DNA of 42,164 nt from Alphaproteobacteria bacterium (GTDB taxonomy: Bacteria; Pseudomonadota; Alphaproteobacteria; Micavibrionales; Micavibrionaceae), in the NCBI GenBank assembly GCA_030426925.1, contig JAUHXT010000009.1:1-42164 (forward strand), read 5' to 3'. This document shows positions 25,948-34,718 of this stretch, in pieces (the stretch's first letter is position 1; every line of letters starts with the position of its first letter). Below the pieces are notes generated by a model. The model was given only the letters and a program-made list of their open reading frames with translations, did not search any database and had not been told where the DNA came from. Position numbers and translations under genes: made by a program.

Positions 25948-26762
25948 CGAACAGGCGCCTGACCCTGGCCTTTTCTTCGTTCTTTGTTTTCAAACATATT
26001 TTTATCAGCGGCATCGAATACTTCTTTAACACTCATGCCGGCTCGTATTTCTGCGATACCCATACTTCCGCCAAATTTAAACGTCCTCGCATTATGAATG
26101 ACGCTCAGATTGTCCAGCGTGTCCTGAATTTTTCCTATCACGACATGTGCATCCTTCAAATCCGTTCCGGCCAGAAAAATCGCAAATTCATCACCACCAA
26201 CCCGGGCGACGATATCTGTCTCCCTCAATGATTCCCGTAACTGCTCCAAAACTTCGTCTTCTTTATCTGACATGTCCGGTCGTTCTGTGATCCTGGCAAC
26301 CAGGCTAAAAGAAGCAGATTGCAACGCTGCATCTCCTGCTGCATGGCCAGCCTGATCGTTGATCGGCTTAAAACTGTCAAGATCGATGTATAACAAAAGA
26401 CCTGTCGTCTGTTTTTTTCGCTTTGATAAATTTGCTGCAGTTGTCAGTTCAAGGAAGCGGCCAATGGCGTTTTCCAGAAATGCCTTATTGTAAAGCCCTG
26501 TAAGAGGGTCGACATTTGCCCTTTGCTCTTCCTGTTCGGCTCGCTTTTTAGCTATAGCCGCCGCTTCATCGGATATCACACGCATTCTTTCAGAGCGTAT
26601 AATGGCCGTCATCATCGTACGGAAGAATTGTTTTCGCTGTTCAGGGTTCGCGACAGTGCACGCAGCAGCATAACTTGCAACTATTTCTTCAATGTCCGGC
26701 TCTGATAGCGATGAGAAGTCGGGATATTCTGATGCATCTGTAAAGTTTGTTCTTGCATTCAT
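25944..26762 (-). CDS. GGDEF-domain protein, probable diguanylate cyclase
   Basis: A 272-residue soluble protein with a ~85-residue helical N-terminal part and a GGDEF domain. The catalytic motif is intact (GGDEF, 189-193) and is preceded at exactly five residues by RETD (180-183), the inhibitory I-site for c-di-GMP, so both synthesis and product feedback are predicted. The domain start is VDPLTGLYNKAFLENAI, with DLDSFKPIND and HAAGDAAL following. An insertion of about 20 residues rich in Asp/Glu precedes the I-site. The ATG at 26762 is preferred to a GTG at 26771. It has its own promoter-like sequence and interrupts the expected aat / DUF2155 order. Confidence 0.88.
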   Translation of the reverse strand: MNARTNFTDASEYPDFSSLSEPDIEEIVASYAAACTVANPEQRKQFFRTMMTAIIRSERMRVISDEAAAIAKKRAEQEEQRANVDPLTGLYNKAFLENAIGRFLELTTAANLSKRKKQTTGLLLYIDLDSFKPINDQAGHAAGDAALQSASFSLVARITERPDMSDKEDEVLEQLRESLRETDIVARVGGDEFAIFLAGTDLKDAHVVIGKIQDTLDNLSVIHNARTFKFGGSMGIAEIRAGMSVKEVFDAADKNMFENKERRKGQGQAPVR

Positions 26763-26796
26763 TCTGGGCACCCTGCTTTAAAAAATTCAGGGCATA

Positions 26797-26826
26797 TCAA
26801 TACTCAAAAATATTGTATTATGTCAA
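26797..26826 (-). promoter_or_regulatory. Promoter of the GGDEF gene, with inverted repeat
   Basis: On the minus strand TTGACA (26821-26826) and TATTGA (26797-26802) are spaced 18 bp, about 35 bp before the ATG. The spacer contains a CAATA-N8-TATTG inverted repeat that runs into the -10, so a repressor could block it. Predicted by eye. Confidence 0.5.
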
Positions 26827-26847
26827 GTACTTTCTTCGGAAAAGTGG

Positions 26848-27342
26848 CTATTCTGCGTCTGTGGCCGGTTCCGGGCCTTCCTCAACGGCGTCCAGTTCTT
26901 CCTGGCTTTCGTTTTCCTGCTCGGTTTCGCTCTCGGCGGCGGCCTTGTTCGGTTTTTCCTGGTCAAGGCAGTCCAGCACCCACACGTCATAGACCGGGTG
27001 GTCCATGGCCGATAAGGCCGGGGACGATGCGAACATCCAGCCTGAAAATACCCATTCGGATTTGCCGGTTTCCGGCGGCACTTCCCAGACCTGGATAAAG
27101 GCGGCGGATTCCGGTTTGTCGATCGGGTCGGTCTTGCGGCAGGACTGGATACGGATAAAAAGCGGGCCGAACTGAATTGTCGTGCCGACCTTGGCTTCAA
27201 ATGTTTCGGTGCGGGCCGTCACCTTGTCCAGCGATTGCATGCGCACAACCGGGAAATCTTTCATCGGGGTTGCTGCATGCGCCGCAGCAGGCACCAGCAG
27301 CAGACCGGCAATGAACAGGCAGGCCGTAAGGAAATTATTCAT
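26848..27342 (-). CDS. DUF2155-domain periplasmic protein
   Basis: A 164-residue exported protein of the DUF2155 family, of unknown function, found next to NDUFA12 and aat genes in alphaproteobacteria. A signal peptide (1-22, ending AAHAA) is followed by a beta-rich domain with DKVTARTETFEAKVGTTIQFG, LFIRIQSCRKTDP, AFIQVWE and WVFSGWMFASSPALSAMDHPVYDVWVLDC. Two cysteines lie in QSC and LDC. The C-terminal ~35 residues are acidic (Glu/Pro). The start lies inside the end of mlaD, overlapping by 8 bp. Confidence 0.88.
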   Translation of the reverse strand: MNNFLTACLFIAGLLLVPAAAHAATPMKDFPVVRMQSLDKVTARTETFEAKVGTTIQFGPLFIRIQSCRKTDPIDKPESAAFIQVWEVPPETGKSEWVFSGWMFASSPALSAMDHPVYDVWVLDCLDQEKPNKAAAESETEQENESQEELDAVEEGPEPATDAE

Positions 27343-27871
27343 CCATAAGCTCTGGGTAGCTGTCGTCGTAGATATCAACTTCGACATCTGGTTCCGGTCC
27401 TGCTTCCGGTTCGGTTTCAGCAGCATCGCCGGAGCCCTGCATGCTGAAGATGAATTTACCCAGAAGCTGTTCAAGGTTTTGCGGCGCCTGTGTATACAAA
27501 ATCACACCGCCCTCTTCCAGATAATCTTCCGATGCGCCCGGCTCCAGTTGCAGGAACTTTCCGCCCAGAAGACTTTCGGATGAGATGAAGGCTGCCGTAT
27601 CATCGGGCAGCTGAATGGCCGGATCGACGCTCATATAAACCTTGGCAAGATATGAGTCAGCAAGCTCAACACGGCTGACAGACCCAACCTTGACGCCGCT
27701 GATCTGCACATCGTCGCCAATGCCAAGACCGCCGATACCACTAAAATTCGCGCTGATTTCATAGCCGCTGACAGCGCCGACATTCGCGGTGGAATAGCTA
27801 AAACTTAAAAACAATATGGCGGTTATCAGGACAACGGCCCCCAGAACGGTTTCGATTACGCTACGTTTCAT
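27335..27871 (-). CDS. mlaD: MlaD/MCE-domain protein
   Basis: A 178-residue inner-membrane-anchored protein with one MCE domain, which forms the hexameric periplasmic ring of the Mla phospholipid transport complex. An N-terminal membrane helix (8-26) precedes the MCE domain (about 34-115), with SGIGGLGIGDDVQISGVKVGSVSRVEL typical of it, and AFISSESLLGGKFLQLEPG. The C-terminal tail is acidic. AAGGAG 8 bases upstream supports the start. The MlaE/F partners are not in the window. Common neighbour of NDUFA12 in alphaproteobacteria, as here. Confidence 0.9.
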   Translation of the reverse strand: MKRSVIETVLGAVVLITAILFLSFSYSTANVGAVSGYEISANFSGIGGLGIGDDVQISGVKVGSVSRVELADSYLAKVYMSVDPAIQLPDDTAAFISSESLLGGKFLQLEPGASEDYLEEGGVILYTQAPQNLEQLLGKFIFSMQGSGDAAETEPEAGPEPDVEVDIYDDSYPELMDE

Positions 27872-27913
27872 TGTCTCTCTCCTTCAATTCGTCGGCTCCG
27901 CATTGCGCGGATA

Positions 27914-28321
27914 TCACTCAGGCGGGGTCCAGGCTTCATAGTCCCCTGTTGCCTTGTCACGTTTGCCGCCTTCCAGAATATGGCCAGGCGGACGATAGGC
28001 CAGATTTGTTCCCGTCCTGTTGGGTTCGTGGGGTTTTTGCCACGGGCGGCGGAACGATTTACCGCTGTCATCGGGCACGTTATCTGTTTGATGATGCAAC
28101 CAGCCATGCCATTCCGGTGGAACTTTCGTGGCTTCAGGCACGCCATTGTAAATAACCCAGCGGCGTTCACGCTTGTATCCGGGTCTTGGTTTCGCCTTGT
28201 AATACTTATTGCCGAATGGGTCGACGCCGACTTTCTTTGCGCCGGAGAGAGCGGTCACAAGCGTGATATGCGCCGGTGATAAAACCCCTAATAATTGTGC
28301 TATTCCGCTGAACAGTCCCAT
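27914..28321 (-). CDS. NDUFA12-like NADH:ubiquinone oxidoreductase 17.2-kDa subunit
   Basis: A 135-residue homolog of the mitochondrial complex I supernumerary subunit NDUFA12 (B17.2), a mark of alphaproteobacterial ancestry. The family core is KKVGVDPFGNKYYKAKPRP ... RERRWVIYNG, followed by VPPEWHGWLHHQTD and the C-terminal NRTGTNLAYRPPGH. The ATG at 28321 is preferred to an upstream GTG/TTG-type opening at 28354. It heads a group NDUFA12-mlaD-DUF2155 (42 bp, then an overlap). No other complex I gene is nearby, as is usual for this gene. Confidence 0.93.
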   Translation of the reverse strand: MGLFSGIAQLLGVLSPAHITLVTALSGAKKVGVDPFGNKYYKAKPRPGYKRERRWVIYNGVPEATKVPPEWHGWLHHQTDNVPDDSGKSFRRPWQKPHEPNRTGTNLAYRPPGHILEGGKRDKATGDYEAWTPPE

Positions 28322-28419
28322 AGTAACAGACCTATTAATCCTTGATCTTTGCATTCAAAATGCTCTAACAGAAATGACGGAAAACCGTGTTGAAATCAAG
28401 CTTTAAGAGGAAACGATCC

Positions 28420-28890
28420 ATGATTGATATTGAACAACGCCTAAACGAATTAAACATAATATTACCGGAATCCGTTCCCCCACTGTTTAACTACGTGCCC
28501 TTCGTGGTCAGCGGCAATACGGTTTTCGTTGCCGGGCAGATTTCTGCACAGGGCGACACCGTGTATAAAGGCAAGGTCGGCGACGGGCAACCACAATCAA
28601 TCGAAGACGGACAGGCTGCCGCGCGGATTTGCGCGATCAATATCCTCACACAGGTGCGTGATGCCGTGGACGGCGACTGGGAACGTGTTAAACGCTGCGT
28701 CAAGCTGGGGGGATTTGTGAACTGCGCTCCCGACTTTACCGACCAATCCGTTGTCATTAACGGCGCGTCCGATTTAATGGTGGATGTGATGGGTGATGCA
28801 GGGCGTCATGCGCGTTTTGCGGTAGGCGCACCATCCCTGCCCGCGGATTTTTCCGTCGAAATCGACGCTATTTTTGAAATTGACGCTTGA
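28420..28890 (+). CDS. RidA/YjgF-family protein
   Basis: A 156-residue protein of the RidA/YER057c/UK114 superfamily, whose best-known member deaminates reactive enamine/imine intermediates. Visible are VVSGNTVFVAGQISAQGD, a GASDLMVDVMGDAGRHARFAVG stretch with the Arg that binds the substrate carboxylate in RidA, and the C-terminal LPADFSVEIDAIFEI. It is longer than archetypal RidA (~128) and fits the subgroup of 150-160 residues, so its substrate may differ. GAGG 9 bases upstream supports the ATG at 28420. Confidence 0.9.
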   Translation: MIDIEQRLNELNIILPESVPPLFNYVPFVVSGNTVFVAGQISAQGDTVYKGKVGDGQPQSIEDGQAAARICAINILTQVRDAVDGDWERVKRCVKLGGFVNCAPDFTDQSVVINGASDLMVDVMGDAGRHARFAVGAPSLPADFSVEIDAIFEIDA

Positions 28891-28892
28891 GG

Positions 28893-28945
28893 CGTCATCC
28901 CGTTGATTTGCGAAGCAAATTTAAACGAGCGGGATCCAAATGACG
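28893..28945. repeat. 53-bp palindromic element between convergent genes
   Basis: Outer arms CGTCATCCCG and CGGGAT-CCA-AATGACG are complementary with a 3-base bulge, and they enclose a second perfect hairpin TTTGC-GAA-GCAAA. It begins 3 bp after the ridA stop and ends just before the receiver gene stop. It may be a REP-like intergenic palindrome and act as a bidirectional terminator. I saw no second copy in the window. Confidence 0.6.
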
Positions 28946-28946
28946 G

Positions 28947-29318
28947 TTATTTAGCCTTTATCAGCCGTTCGACCAGTAAAACCAAGCGGTTCGGCACAAC
29001 CGGTTTCTGCAGAATCTGTTTAAAGCCCAGTTCCATACCCCTGGTCAGCAGGTCGGACGTTTCATGCGCGGTGATCAACACCATCGGCGGGGCCGGTATG
29101 TCATTGTCCTTTAAATATTTTGCCAACTCAAACCCACCCATAGGCTCCATGTACTGGTCGACAATCGCACAGGCAACGTCATGGTCTTCGATTACCTTGA
29201 TCGCACTGCCGCCATCTGCGGCCTGCATTACCTCGAATCCTACACTGCCCAGAATTCCCGCCATCAGCTGCCGCGTGGGTTCGTTGTCGTCTACGATTAA
29301 TATTTTTTCTCCGGCCAT
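28947..29318 (-). CDS. Stand-alone response-regulator receiver (CheY-like)
   Basis: A 123-residue receiver domain with no output domain. The acidic pocket is Asp10-Asp11, the phosphorylation site Asp54 in AIVDQYMEPMGG, the switch Thr83 in LITAHE, and Lys105 in LQKPV. All essential residues are present, so it should be phosphorylated by a histidine kinase not in the window. It is divergent from, and 49 bp from, the pilin-like gene at 29368. A role in motility, cell-cycle relay (DivK/CpdR-like) or phosphorelay cannot be told apart. Confidence 0.93.
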   Translation of the reverse strand: MAGEKILIVDDNEPTRQLMAGILGSVGFEVMQAADGGSAIKVIEDHDVACAIVDQYMEPMGGFELAKYLKDNDIPAPPMVLITAHETSDLLTRGMELGFKQILQKPVVPNRLVLLVERLIKAK

Positions 29319-29367
29319 ATCTATCTTAAGTCGTTCTATTCATTGAAAGTTATGTTATTATAACATC

Positions 29368-30102
29368 ATGCAGTGGAATTCTGAAAATGGAAATGTCATC
29401 ATCTTTATTTTTATCGCCATCTTCCTGCTTGGCGCGCTGACCTTTTCTTTTACCTCTTCCAACCGCAGCAGTACGGCGGTCATTACGGAAGCACAGGCAG
29501 ATGCGTATGCCACGCAGATTGTTGATTTCGGCAACAACTTAAAACAAGCGGTCAAGCGTCTTAACTTACGCGGATGCGACGATACGGAGATTAGTTTTGA
29601 GACGACTATAAATCCGACAAGCTATATAAATCCGAACAGCCCTTTAGATAAATCCTGTCATGTGTTTAACAATGCAGGCGGCAGCATATCTTACACTGCG
29701 CCGCCTGAAGGTATGCTTTTGGAACCTTCGCCCATGACCACGCAATATGGTGACTGGTTTATAAGCGGAAGGATTACAGTATCTGGTTTCGGTTCCGACT
29801 GGGATGATTTGTCGCTTACACTTGTACTACCTTATGTCAGAAAAGAAGTCTGCATGAAGATCAATGAAAAAATTGGAAATACAGGATTTCCCTGGGATAC
29901 GCCAATGGAAGACAATACTACCACCGCGCTGCTTCTCGACGAGCCTTTTGTCGGTTCGTATAATTGGGGCGGCATGGGCGATATCGATGGCTGGGCTACA
30001 GGAGGTGGAACAGACGACTACTGGAATGGCGTACCATCAGGCTGCACCTTGATGACAGATGGCTATTATTTATATTATAAAATTTTATTGCCACGCACAT
30101 GA
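29368..30102 (+). CDS. Pilin-like single-pass exported protein, paralog of the gene at 36335
   Basis: A 244-residue protein of no family I can name. It begins with a polar stretch SENGNV and a long hydrophobic helix (9-28, IIFIFIAIFLLGALTFSF), the arrangement of type IV pilins and pseudopilins, but there is no Glu at the +5 position after the Gly. The soluble part is beta-rich and Gly/Asp/Trp-rich, with four cysteines. It shares with the protein at 36335 the motifs GNV, AIFLxG, EISF, VFNxxGG, VLPY, CxxINE, PFxGS, GC and a YYKxLLxR end, so the two are paralogs. No Shine-Dalgarno is seen at this ATG. Confidence 0.75.
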   Translation: MQWNSENGNVIIFIFIAIFLLGALTFSFTSSNRSSTAVITEAQADAYATQIVDFGNNLKQAVKRLNLRGCDDTEISFETTINPTSYINPNSPLDKSCHVFNNAGGSISYTAPPEGMLLEPSPMTTQYGDWFISGRITVSGFGSDWDDLSLTLVLPYVRKEVCMKINEKIGNTGFPWDTPMEDNTTTALLLDEPFVGSYNWGGMGDIDGWATGGGTDDYWNGVPSGCTLMTDGYYLYYKILLPRT

Positions 30103-30118
30103 CGTCCAAACGAATTTA

Positions 30119-32443
30119 CTACTCTACCGTTTCCTTGTCAGCATCATCCGTTTTGGATTTCTTTTTCTTCCCGGCGGGTTTTTCTTCCTGATATTCGAAT
30201 GTCAGGTCGTCACCTTTGATGCCGATCTTGACGATGCCGCCTTCGGTCAGCTTGCCGAACAGCAATTCTTCGGCCAGCGGTTTTTTGACCTTTTCCTGCA
30301 GCACACGTCCAAGCGGACGTGCGCCCATTGCCGGGTCGTAACCCCATTGTGCCAGTTTTTCACGAGCCTTGTCGGTCAGTTGAATGGTGACATTCTTCTC
30401 CGTCAGCTGTGCTTCCAACTGCGCGACAAACTTATCAACCACACGGGCAACCGTTTCGGGTTTCAGCGCCTGGAACGGTACGATAGCATCGAGACGGTTT
30501 CTGAATTCCGGCGTGAACAGGCGCTTGATTGCTTCCTGATCATCATCGATCCGCACGCTGCGTTCAAATCCCATCGGCGGTTTGGCCATTTCGGCGGCGC
30601 CTGCATTGGTCGTCATAATCAAAATCACGTTGCGGAAATCGACAGTCTTGCCGTTATTGTCGGTCAGCTTGCCGTAGTCCATGACCTGCAACAGGATGTT
30701 GTAAATATCCGGGTGCGCTTTTTCGATTTCATCCAAAAGCAACACACAATGCGGTTGCTGGTCGATCTTGTCAGTCAGCAAGCCGCCCTGTTCAAACCCG
30801 ACATAGCCGGGGGGCGAGCCGATCAGGCGTGATACCGCGTGGCGTTCCATATATTCGGACATATCAAAGCGGGCGAGTTCCACGCCCAGTGTTTTGGACA
30901 GCTGGCGCGCGACTTCCGTTTTACCGACACCGGTGGGGCCGGAGAACAGGTAACAACCGATCGGTTTGTCCGGGTCGCGAAGCCCGGCGCGGGACAGCTT
31001 GATCGCATCGACCAGCGTGTTAATCGCATTGTCCTGATCGAACACAAGCGTTTTAAGGTCACGTTCAAGGTTGGCGAGCGCGCTCTTGTCATCCTTGGTC
31101 AACGACTTGGCAGGAATACGGGCAATCGCGGCAACCACGCCTTCAATATCTTGTTCATCAATAATCTTTTTACGCTTGTCTTCGGGGACCAGCATCTGCG
31201 CCGCGCCGACTTCATCAATAATGTCGATCGCCTTGTCGGGCAGTTTGCGGTCACCGATATATTTGGCCGACAGCTCCACCGCTGCCTTCAACGCATCATC
31301 GGTATATTCGATATTGTGGTGTTCTTCGTAATACGTCTTTAGTCCTTTAAGGATATCAATAGCTTCATCAATGCTGGGTTCGTAGACATCAATTTTCTGG
31401 AAGCGGCGCACCAGCGCGCGGTCCTTTTCAAAATGGTTCCTGTATTCCTTATAGGTCGTGGAACCCATGCAGCGTAGCGTGCCGTTGGACAGGCCGGGTT
31501 TCAACAGGTTGGACGCATCCATCGCGCCGCCGCTTGTTGCGCCTGCGCCGATGACGGTGTGAATTTCATCAATAAATAAAATCGCGCCGTCGACTTTTTC
31601 CAGCTCTTTCAACACGGCCTTCAAGCGTTCTTCAAAATCACCGCGGTAACGGGTTCCGGCCAGAAGCGCGCCCATGTCCAAAGAAAAGATTGTCGAGTCT
31701 TTCAACACATCGGGTACATCACCATCGACGATTTTCTTGGCCAGCCCTTCGGCAATCGCCGTCTTCCCGACGCCGGGGTCACCAACATAAAGCGGGTTGT
31801 TTTTCTGGCGGCGGCAAAGAATTTGTATCGTGCGGTCGATTTCCTTGGCACGGCCGATCAGGCGGTCGATCTTTCCTTCGACGGCTTTTTCATTGAGGTT
31901 ATCGCAGTACGCTTCCAATGCGTCCTGCCCGGCCTTGGCGGTGCCTTCTTCCTGTTCTTCTTCCTCTTCTTCCGCGCCGCGCGGGCTGCGCGCCGGGTCA
32001 TTCGCGCCCGGTACTTTCGCGATGCCGTGGGAAATATAATTCACGGCGTCGAAGCGGGTCATGTCCTGCTCCTGCAGGAAATAAACGGCGTGGCTTTCAC
32101 GTTCACTAAACAATGCAACCAGGACATTCGCGCCGGTCACTTCTTCGCGGCCGCTTGATTGCACGTGAATGGCGGCGCGCTGCAACACACGCTGAAACGC
32201 GGTTGTCGGTTTTGCTTCCTCACCTTCGTCATTCACCAGATAGCCAAGTTCGTTGTCGAGATATTCTTCGAGCTGTTCGCGCAAGTCATCCAAACCGATG
32301 CCACAGGAGCGCAGCACCGCCATGCCGTCCTGATCGTATGTCAGGGCGAGCAGCAGGTGTTCGAGCGTCGCGTATTCGTGGCTGTGCTCATTTGCCGTTG
32401 CCAAAGCTTTGTGCAAAGTCTGTTCGAGATTTCTTGAAAGCAT
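30119..32443 (-). CDS. clpA: ATP-dependent Clp protease ATP-binding subunit ClpA
   Basis: A 774-residue AAA+ unfoldase that feeds substrates to ClpP, using ClpS for N-end-rule substrates. The Clp N-domain repeats fill about 1-145. Walker A of the first AAA domain is [10 protein letters not shown] (221-230), of the second GPTGVGKTE (502-510). The ClpP-contact loop that reads IGL/IGF in other ClpA/ClpX proteins appears as MGF (PPMGFERS). The C-terminus has a charged Lys/Asp/Glu tail of ~25 residues after the conserved end. clpS lies upstream but is separated by a DUF305 gene. Confidence 0.96.
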   Translation of the reverse strand: MLSRNLEQTLHKALATANEHSHEYATLEHLLLALTYDQDGMAVLRSCGIGLDDLREQLEEYLDNELGYLVNDEGEEAKPTTAFQRVLQRAAIHVQSSGREEVTGANVLVALFSERESHAVYFLQEQDMTRFDAVNYISHGIAKVPGANDPARSPRGAEEEEEEQEEGTAKAGQDALEAYCDNLNEKAVEGKIDRLIGRAKEIDRTIQILCRRQKNNPLYVGDPGVGKTAIAEGLAKKIVDGDVPDVLKDSTIFSLDMGALLAGTRYRGDFEERLKAVLKELEKVDGAILFIDEIHTVIGAGATSGGAMDASNLLKPGLSNGTLRCMGSTTYKEYRNHFEKDRALVRRFQKIDVYEPSIDEAIDILKGLKTYYEEHHNIEYTDDALKAAVELSAKYIGDRKLPDKAIDIIDEVGAAQMLVPEDKRKKIIDEQDIEGVVAAIARIPAKSLTKDDKSALANLERDLKTLVFDQDNAINTLVDAIKLSRAGLRDPDKPIGCYLFSGPTGVGKTEVARQLSKTLGVELARFDMSEYMERHAVSRLIGSPPGYVGFEQGGLLTDKIDQQPHCVLLLDEIEKAHPDIYNILLQVMDYGKLTDNNGKTVDFRNVILIMTTNAGAAEMAKPPMGFERSVRIDDDQEAIKRLFTPEFRNRLDAIVPFQALKPETVARVVDKFVAQLEAQLTEKNVTIQLTDKAREKLAQWGYDPAMGARPLGRVLQEKVKKPLAEELLFGKLTEGGIVKIGIKGDDLTFEYQEEKPAGKKKKSKTDDADKETVE

Positions 32444-32551
32444 ATGAAAGAGTGTCCCGTTTTTTAAGTGTCCAAACTATATAGTACAGACTTACAGAAT
32501 AGCACAGCCGGGCGGGCAAAGTCATTGCCAAATGCCTTTAATATGTAAATA

Positions 32552-33364
32552 TTAGCCTTCATGCCCTTTGTGCATGCTATGACCCATGTGTCCTTTGTGT
32601 TCCATGGGTTTGCTGCGTTTTGACGGGTCCGGATTGTTGCGGTTCAACATATAGTTCACGTCCATGCCATGCAGCATGTGGTCCATGCCGTCGATCATGT
32701 CCGCATCCATTTTAATTTCGGACGCGTCGCCGGGATAGGCCGCGATAATATTATGCATCAGGCGAATTTCCTGCACCTGGTCGCGCAGAATGTCGAGATT
32801 CATACGTTTCAGATACCCGTTCCGGCTGTCCGGATTTTTTAAATAGTCTTCGGCCATGTCCAGCGCGCCTTCGTGATGGACGATCATCGCTTTCGCGAAC
32901 AGCACGTCTTCGGCGGAGACAACATCATCACCATTGAACGATTCCTGAATGGCCGGCGGAGCGGAGCGGATAAAACCCGTGTTTTTTGCCAGTCCCTGCT
33001 CGGCGACCTTTTGCCACCCTTCGCCGTCATATGCCTGAATATTTTCTTCGATCGTATCCAGCATCATAATTTCAAATTCCTGATTGCGGATAATCCCGTG
33101 CGCCAGAGATTGCAGACGCTCACTCGATTTTTTATCACTGGCCAGATATTCGCGCGACATCGTCAGTGCACCGGCATGATGCGGGCGCATACCGGTGATA
33201 AAGTCCTGGTCGGCCTTGATATTGGCTTCATCGACATACACATACCACGGGGTCGTGACCTCGCGCTTGCCCGTATAGTCTTCTTCGACCAGCGATTGTG
33301 CGTGGGCTGGCGATACGGCCAGAGCGGCGCTTAACAGAATAATTCCGGTGATTGCGTGTCTCAT
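32552..33364 (-). CDS. Periplasmic tandem DUF305 protein with His/Met-rich tail
   Basis: A 270-residue exported protein. The signal peptide (1-22) ends SPAHAQ. Two DUF305-type helical units follow: one with FITGMRPHHAGALTMSREYL and IIRNQEFEIMMLDT, the other with FAKAMIVHHEGALDMAEDYL and ILRDQVQEIRLMHN. These carry paired His and Met residues suited to binding copper or another soft metal. The tail (about 245-270) is rich in His, Met, Lys and Gly (for example HKGHMGHSMHKGHEG), a probable metal-binding sequence. AAGGAG 7 bases upstream supports the ATG. It sits between clpS and clpA, an odd place, and a PCu(A)C gene is elsewhere in the window. Confidence 0.88.
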   Translation of the reverse strand: MRHAITGIILLSAALAVSPAHAQSLVEEDYTGKREVTTPWYVYVDEANIKADQDFITGMRPHHAGALTMSREYLASDKKSSERLQSLAHGIIRNQEFEIMMLDTIEENIQAYDGEGWQKVAEQGLAKNTGFIRSAPPAIQESFNGDDVVSAEDVLFAKAMIVHHEGALDMAEDYLKNPDSRNGYLKRMNLDILRDQVQEIRLMHNIIAAYPGDASEIKMDADMIDGMDHMLHGMDVNYMLNRNNPDPSKRSKPMEHKGHMGHSMHKGHEG

Positions 33365-33419
33365 GCACGGTCTCCTTTTTCTTCACACTAATACTAGTTC
33401 GAAACAAGGCGGGGAAAAG

Positions 33420-33821
33420 TTACTCCTTCTCCATCGTGCATTGGAGCGGTTGTTCATTGGCGCGGGCGAAGTCCATCACTTGCGCGACTTTTGTTTCCGC
33501 GACTTCGTAGGTATAGACGCCGCAGATACCGACGCCGCGGCGGTGAACATGCAACATAATGTCGGTTGCTTCCTGACGGGTTTTTGAGAAAAACTTTTCA
33601 AGAATGTGGACGACGAATTCCATCGGCGTGTAGTCATCGTTCAACAACAGCACCTTGTACATGGATGGTTTTTTTGTCTTCGGGCGCGGCTTTAACAGCA
33701 GGCCGGTTTGCTCATGTTCGTCGTCGTCATGCACGCCGTCCGCGCCGGGGCCGTCGCCGTCCTCTGAAGCCAGGGGGGAAAACAATACCTTGTCAGTCAT
33801 CATGTCTATGTAATGCGCCAT
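33420..33821 (-). CDS. clpS: ClpS adaptor protein
   Basis: A 133-residue adaptor that recognises N-terminal Leu, Phe, Trp and Tyr and delivers substrates to ClpAP. The core (about 50-133) has [17 protein letters not shown], with the Asn-Asp-Asp that binds the substrate amino group, and [21 protein letters not shown]. The N-terminal ~45 residues are acidic and longer than in E. coli ClpS. The start is uncertain (ATG at 33821 or 33803, both without a clear Shine-Dalgarno). It functions with Aat and ClpA, both encoded in this window. Confidence 0.94.
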   Translation of the reverse strand: MAHYIDMMTDKVLFSPLASEDGDGPGADGVHDDDEHEQTGLLLKPRPKTKKPSMYKVLLLNDDYTPMEFVVHILEKFFSKTRQEATDIMLHVHRRGVGICGVYTYEVAETKVAQVMDFARANEQPLQCTMEKE

Positions 33822-33881
33822 ATCTTTTTGTACACGAGTTCTATGCGTATTTTAACCTGAATTTTTAAAAATTATGAAAAT

Positions 33882-33910
33882 AAAAAAGCCCCGGCAAAGC
33901 GAGGCTTTTT
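33882..33910. terminator. Intrinsic terminator (bidirectional) after the phasin gene
   Basis: AAAAAGCC / GGCTTTTT stem with runs of A and T on both sides, about 22 bp past the phasin stop on the minus strand. It separates the phasin gene from clpS, so clpS must have its own promoter downstream of it. Confidence 0.85.
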
Positions 33911-33932
33911 CAAAGCTTTATCAGGCAACGCG

Positions 33933-34496
33933 TTAAGCGGCCATTGTTTCGGATGCTTTTTTCATCGCCTTTGTCATCTGGTCGTTCAGAGGCTCACAGG
34001 CTTCTGTGCAGATTTTGACGCTCATCTCAGAAAGCTTCGTGGCACCGGCCATAAAGTCATCAAAGCTGGCCTGCGCGATTTTGTTCTGCGCTTCTGTGTA
34101 TTCGTTCAGCGTTTTGCAAGCCATCATGGATTTCATGGCTTCCGTGCTTTTTTCTGTCGAGTCCTGCATCATTTCCATGCAGGTCTTCATCATGTCTTCC
34201 ATGCCTTTCATGAAAGTGCCGGAAGATTTCATGGCTGCTTCCATCTGAGCCTGACCCATGTTGGCTGCTTCCTGTGTCATCTTGTCAAATTGAAAAGGTG
34301 CGTTTGTCATCAGTGTCTCCATTCCGAATAAATTTTCTATTCCAGCGGGTTTCGCCTGGCCATTGCTGCGTTTGGATGCGGGGATAGACGTTTTGGCAGA
34401 CGATGCCTGCTTCTTAACGGTCTTGCTGGCCGCCGCTTTAGTTTTCTTCTTGGCTCCAGTTTTACTCTTGGGGGTTGCTTTCTTAGCAGCAGCCAT
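33933..34496 (-). CDS. Phasin-family protein with H1-like basic N-terminal tail
   Basis: A 187-residue protein. The N-terminal ~50 residues are Lys/Ala/Ser-rich (MAAAKKATPKSKTGAKKKTKA and so on), as in histone H1-like tails. The remainder is an amphipathic helical domain rich in Met, Gln and Glu, with FQFDKMTQEAANMGQAQMEAAMK and the phasin-type repeat MSxK, YTEAQNKIAQASFDDFMAGATKLSEM. In the Pseudomonas protein PhaF a similar pairing links polyhydroxyalkanoate granules to DNA. AAAGGA 8 bases upstream supports the ATG. No PHA synthase gene is in the window. Confidence 0.82.
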   Translation of the reverse strand: MAAAKKATPKSKTGAKKKTKAAASKTVKKQASSAKTSIPASKRSNGQAKPAGIENLFGMETLMTNAPFQFDKMTQEAANMGQAQMEAAMKSSGTFMKGMEDMMKTCMEMMQDSTEKSTEAMKSMMACKTLNEYTEAQNKIAQASFDDFMAGATKLSEMSVKICTEACEPLNDQMTKAMKKASETMAA

Positions 34497-34588
34497 TGTC
34501 TTGTCCTTTCGTCATATCCTATGCCTTAAGCCCAAAAAATACAGGATAAAACCTACACGGTTTTGTGCTTTGCGGCAATGACAAGACT

Positions 34589-34617
34589 ATATTGCATCGC
34601 ACAATATCCCGTGTCAA
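34589..34617 (-). promoter_or_regulatory. Promoter of the phasin gene
   Basis: On the minus strand a perfect TTGACA (34612-34617) is followed after 17 bp by CAATAT (34589-34594), or after 20 bp by the better TATAGT (34586-34591). It lies about 93 bp upstream of the phasin ATG. Predicted by eye; the -35 is exact, the -10 ambiguous. Confidence 0.5.
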
Positions 34618-34718
34618 GCGGTTTTTTGCGGTGCACAAAATTGTCACATTTCGCTGCGGCCCGCCCTTTATGGACATAACCGGCCTGTTGGGGTATTCTG
34701 GGTCTTAGGGTTTGGAAC

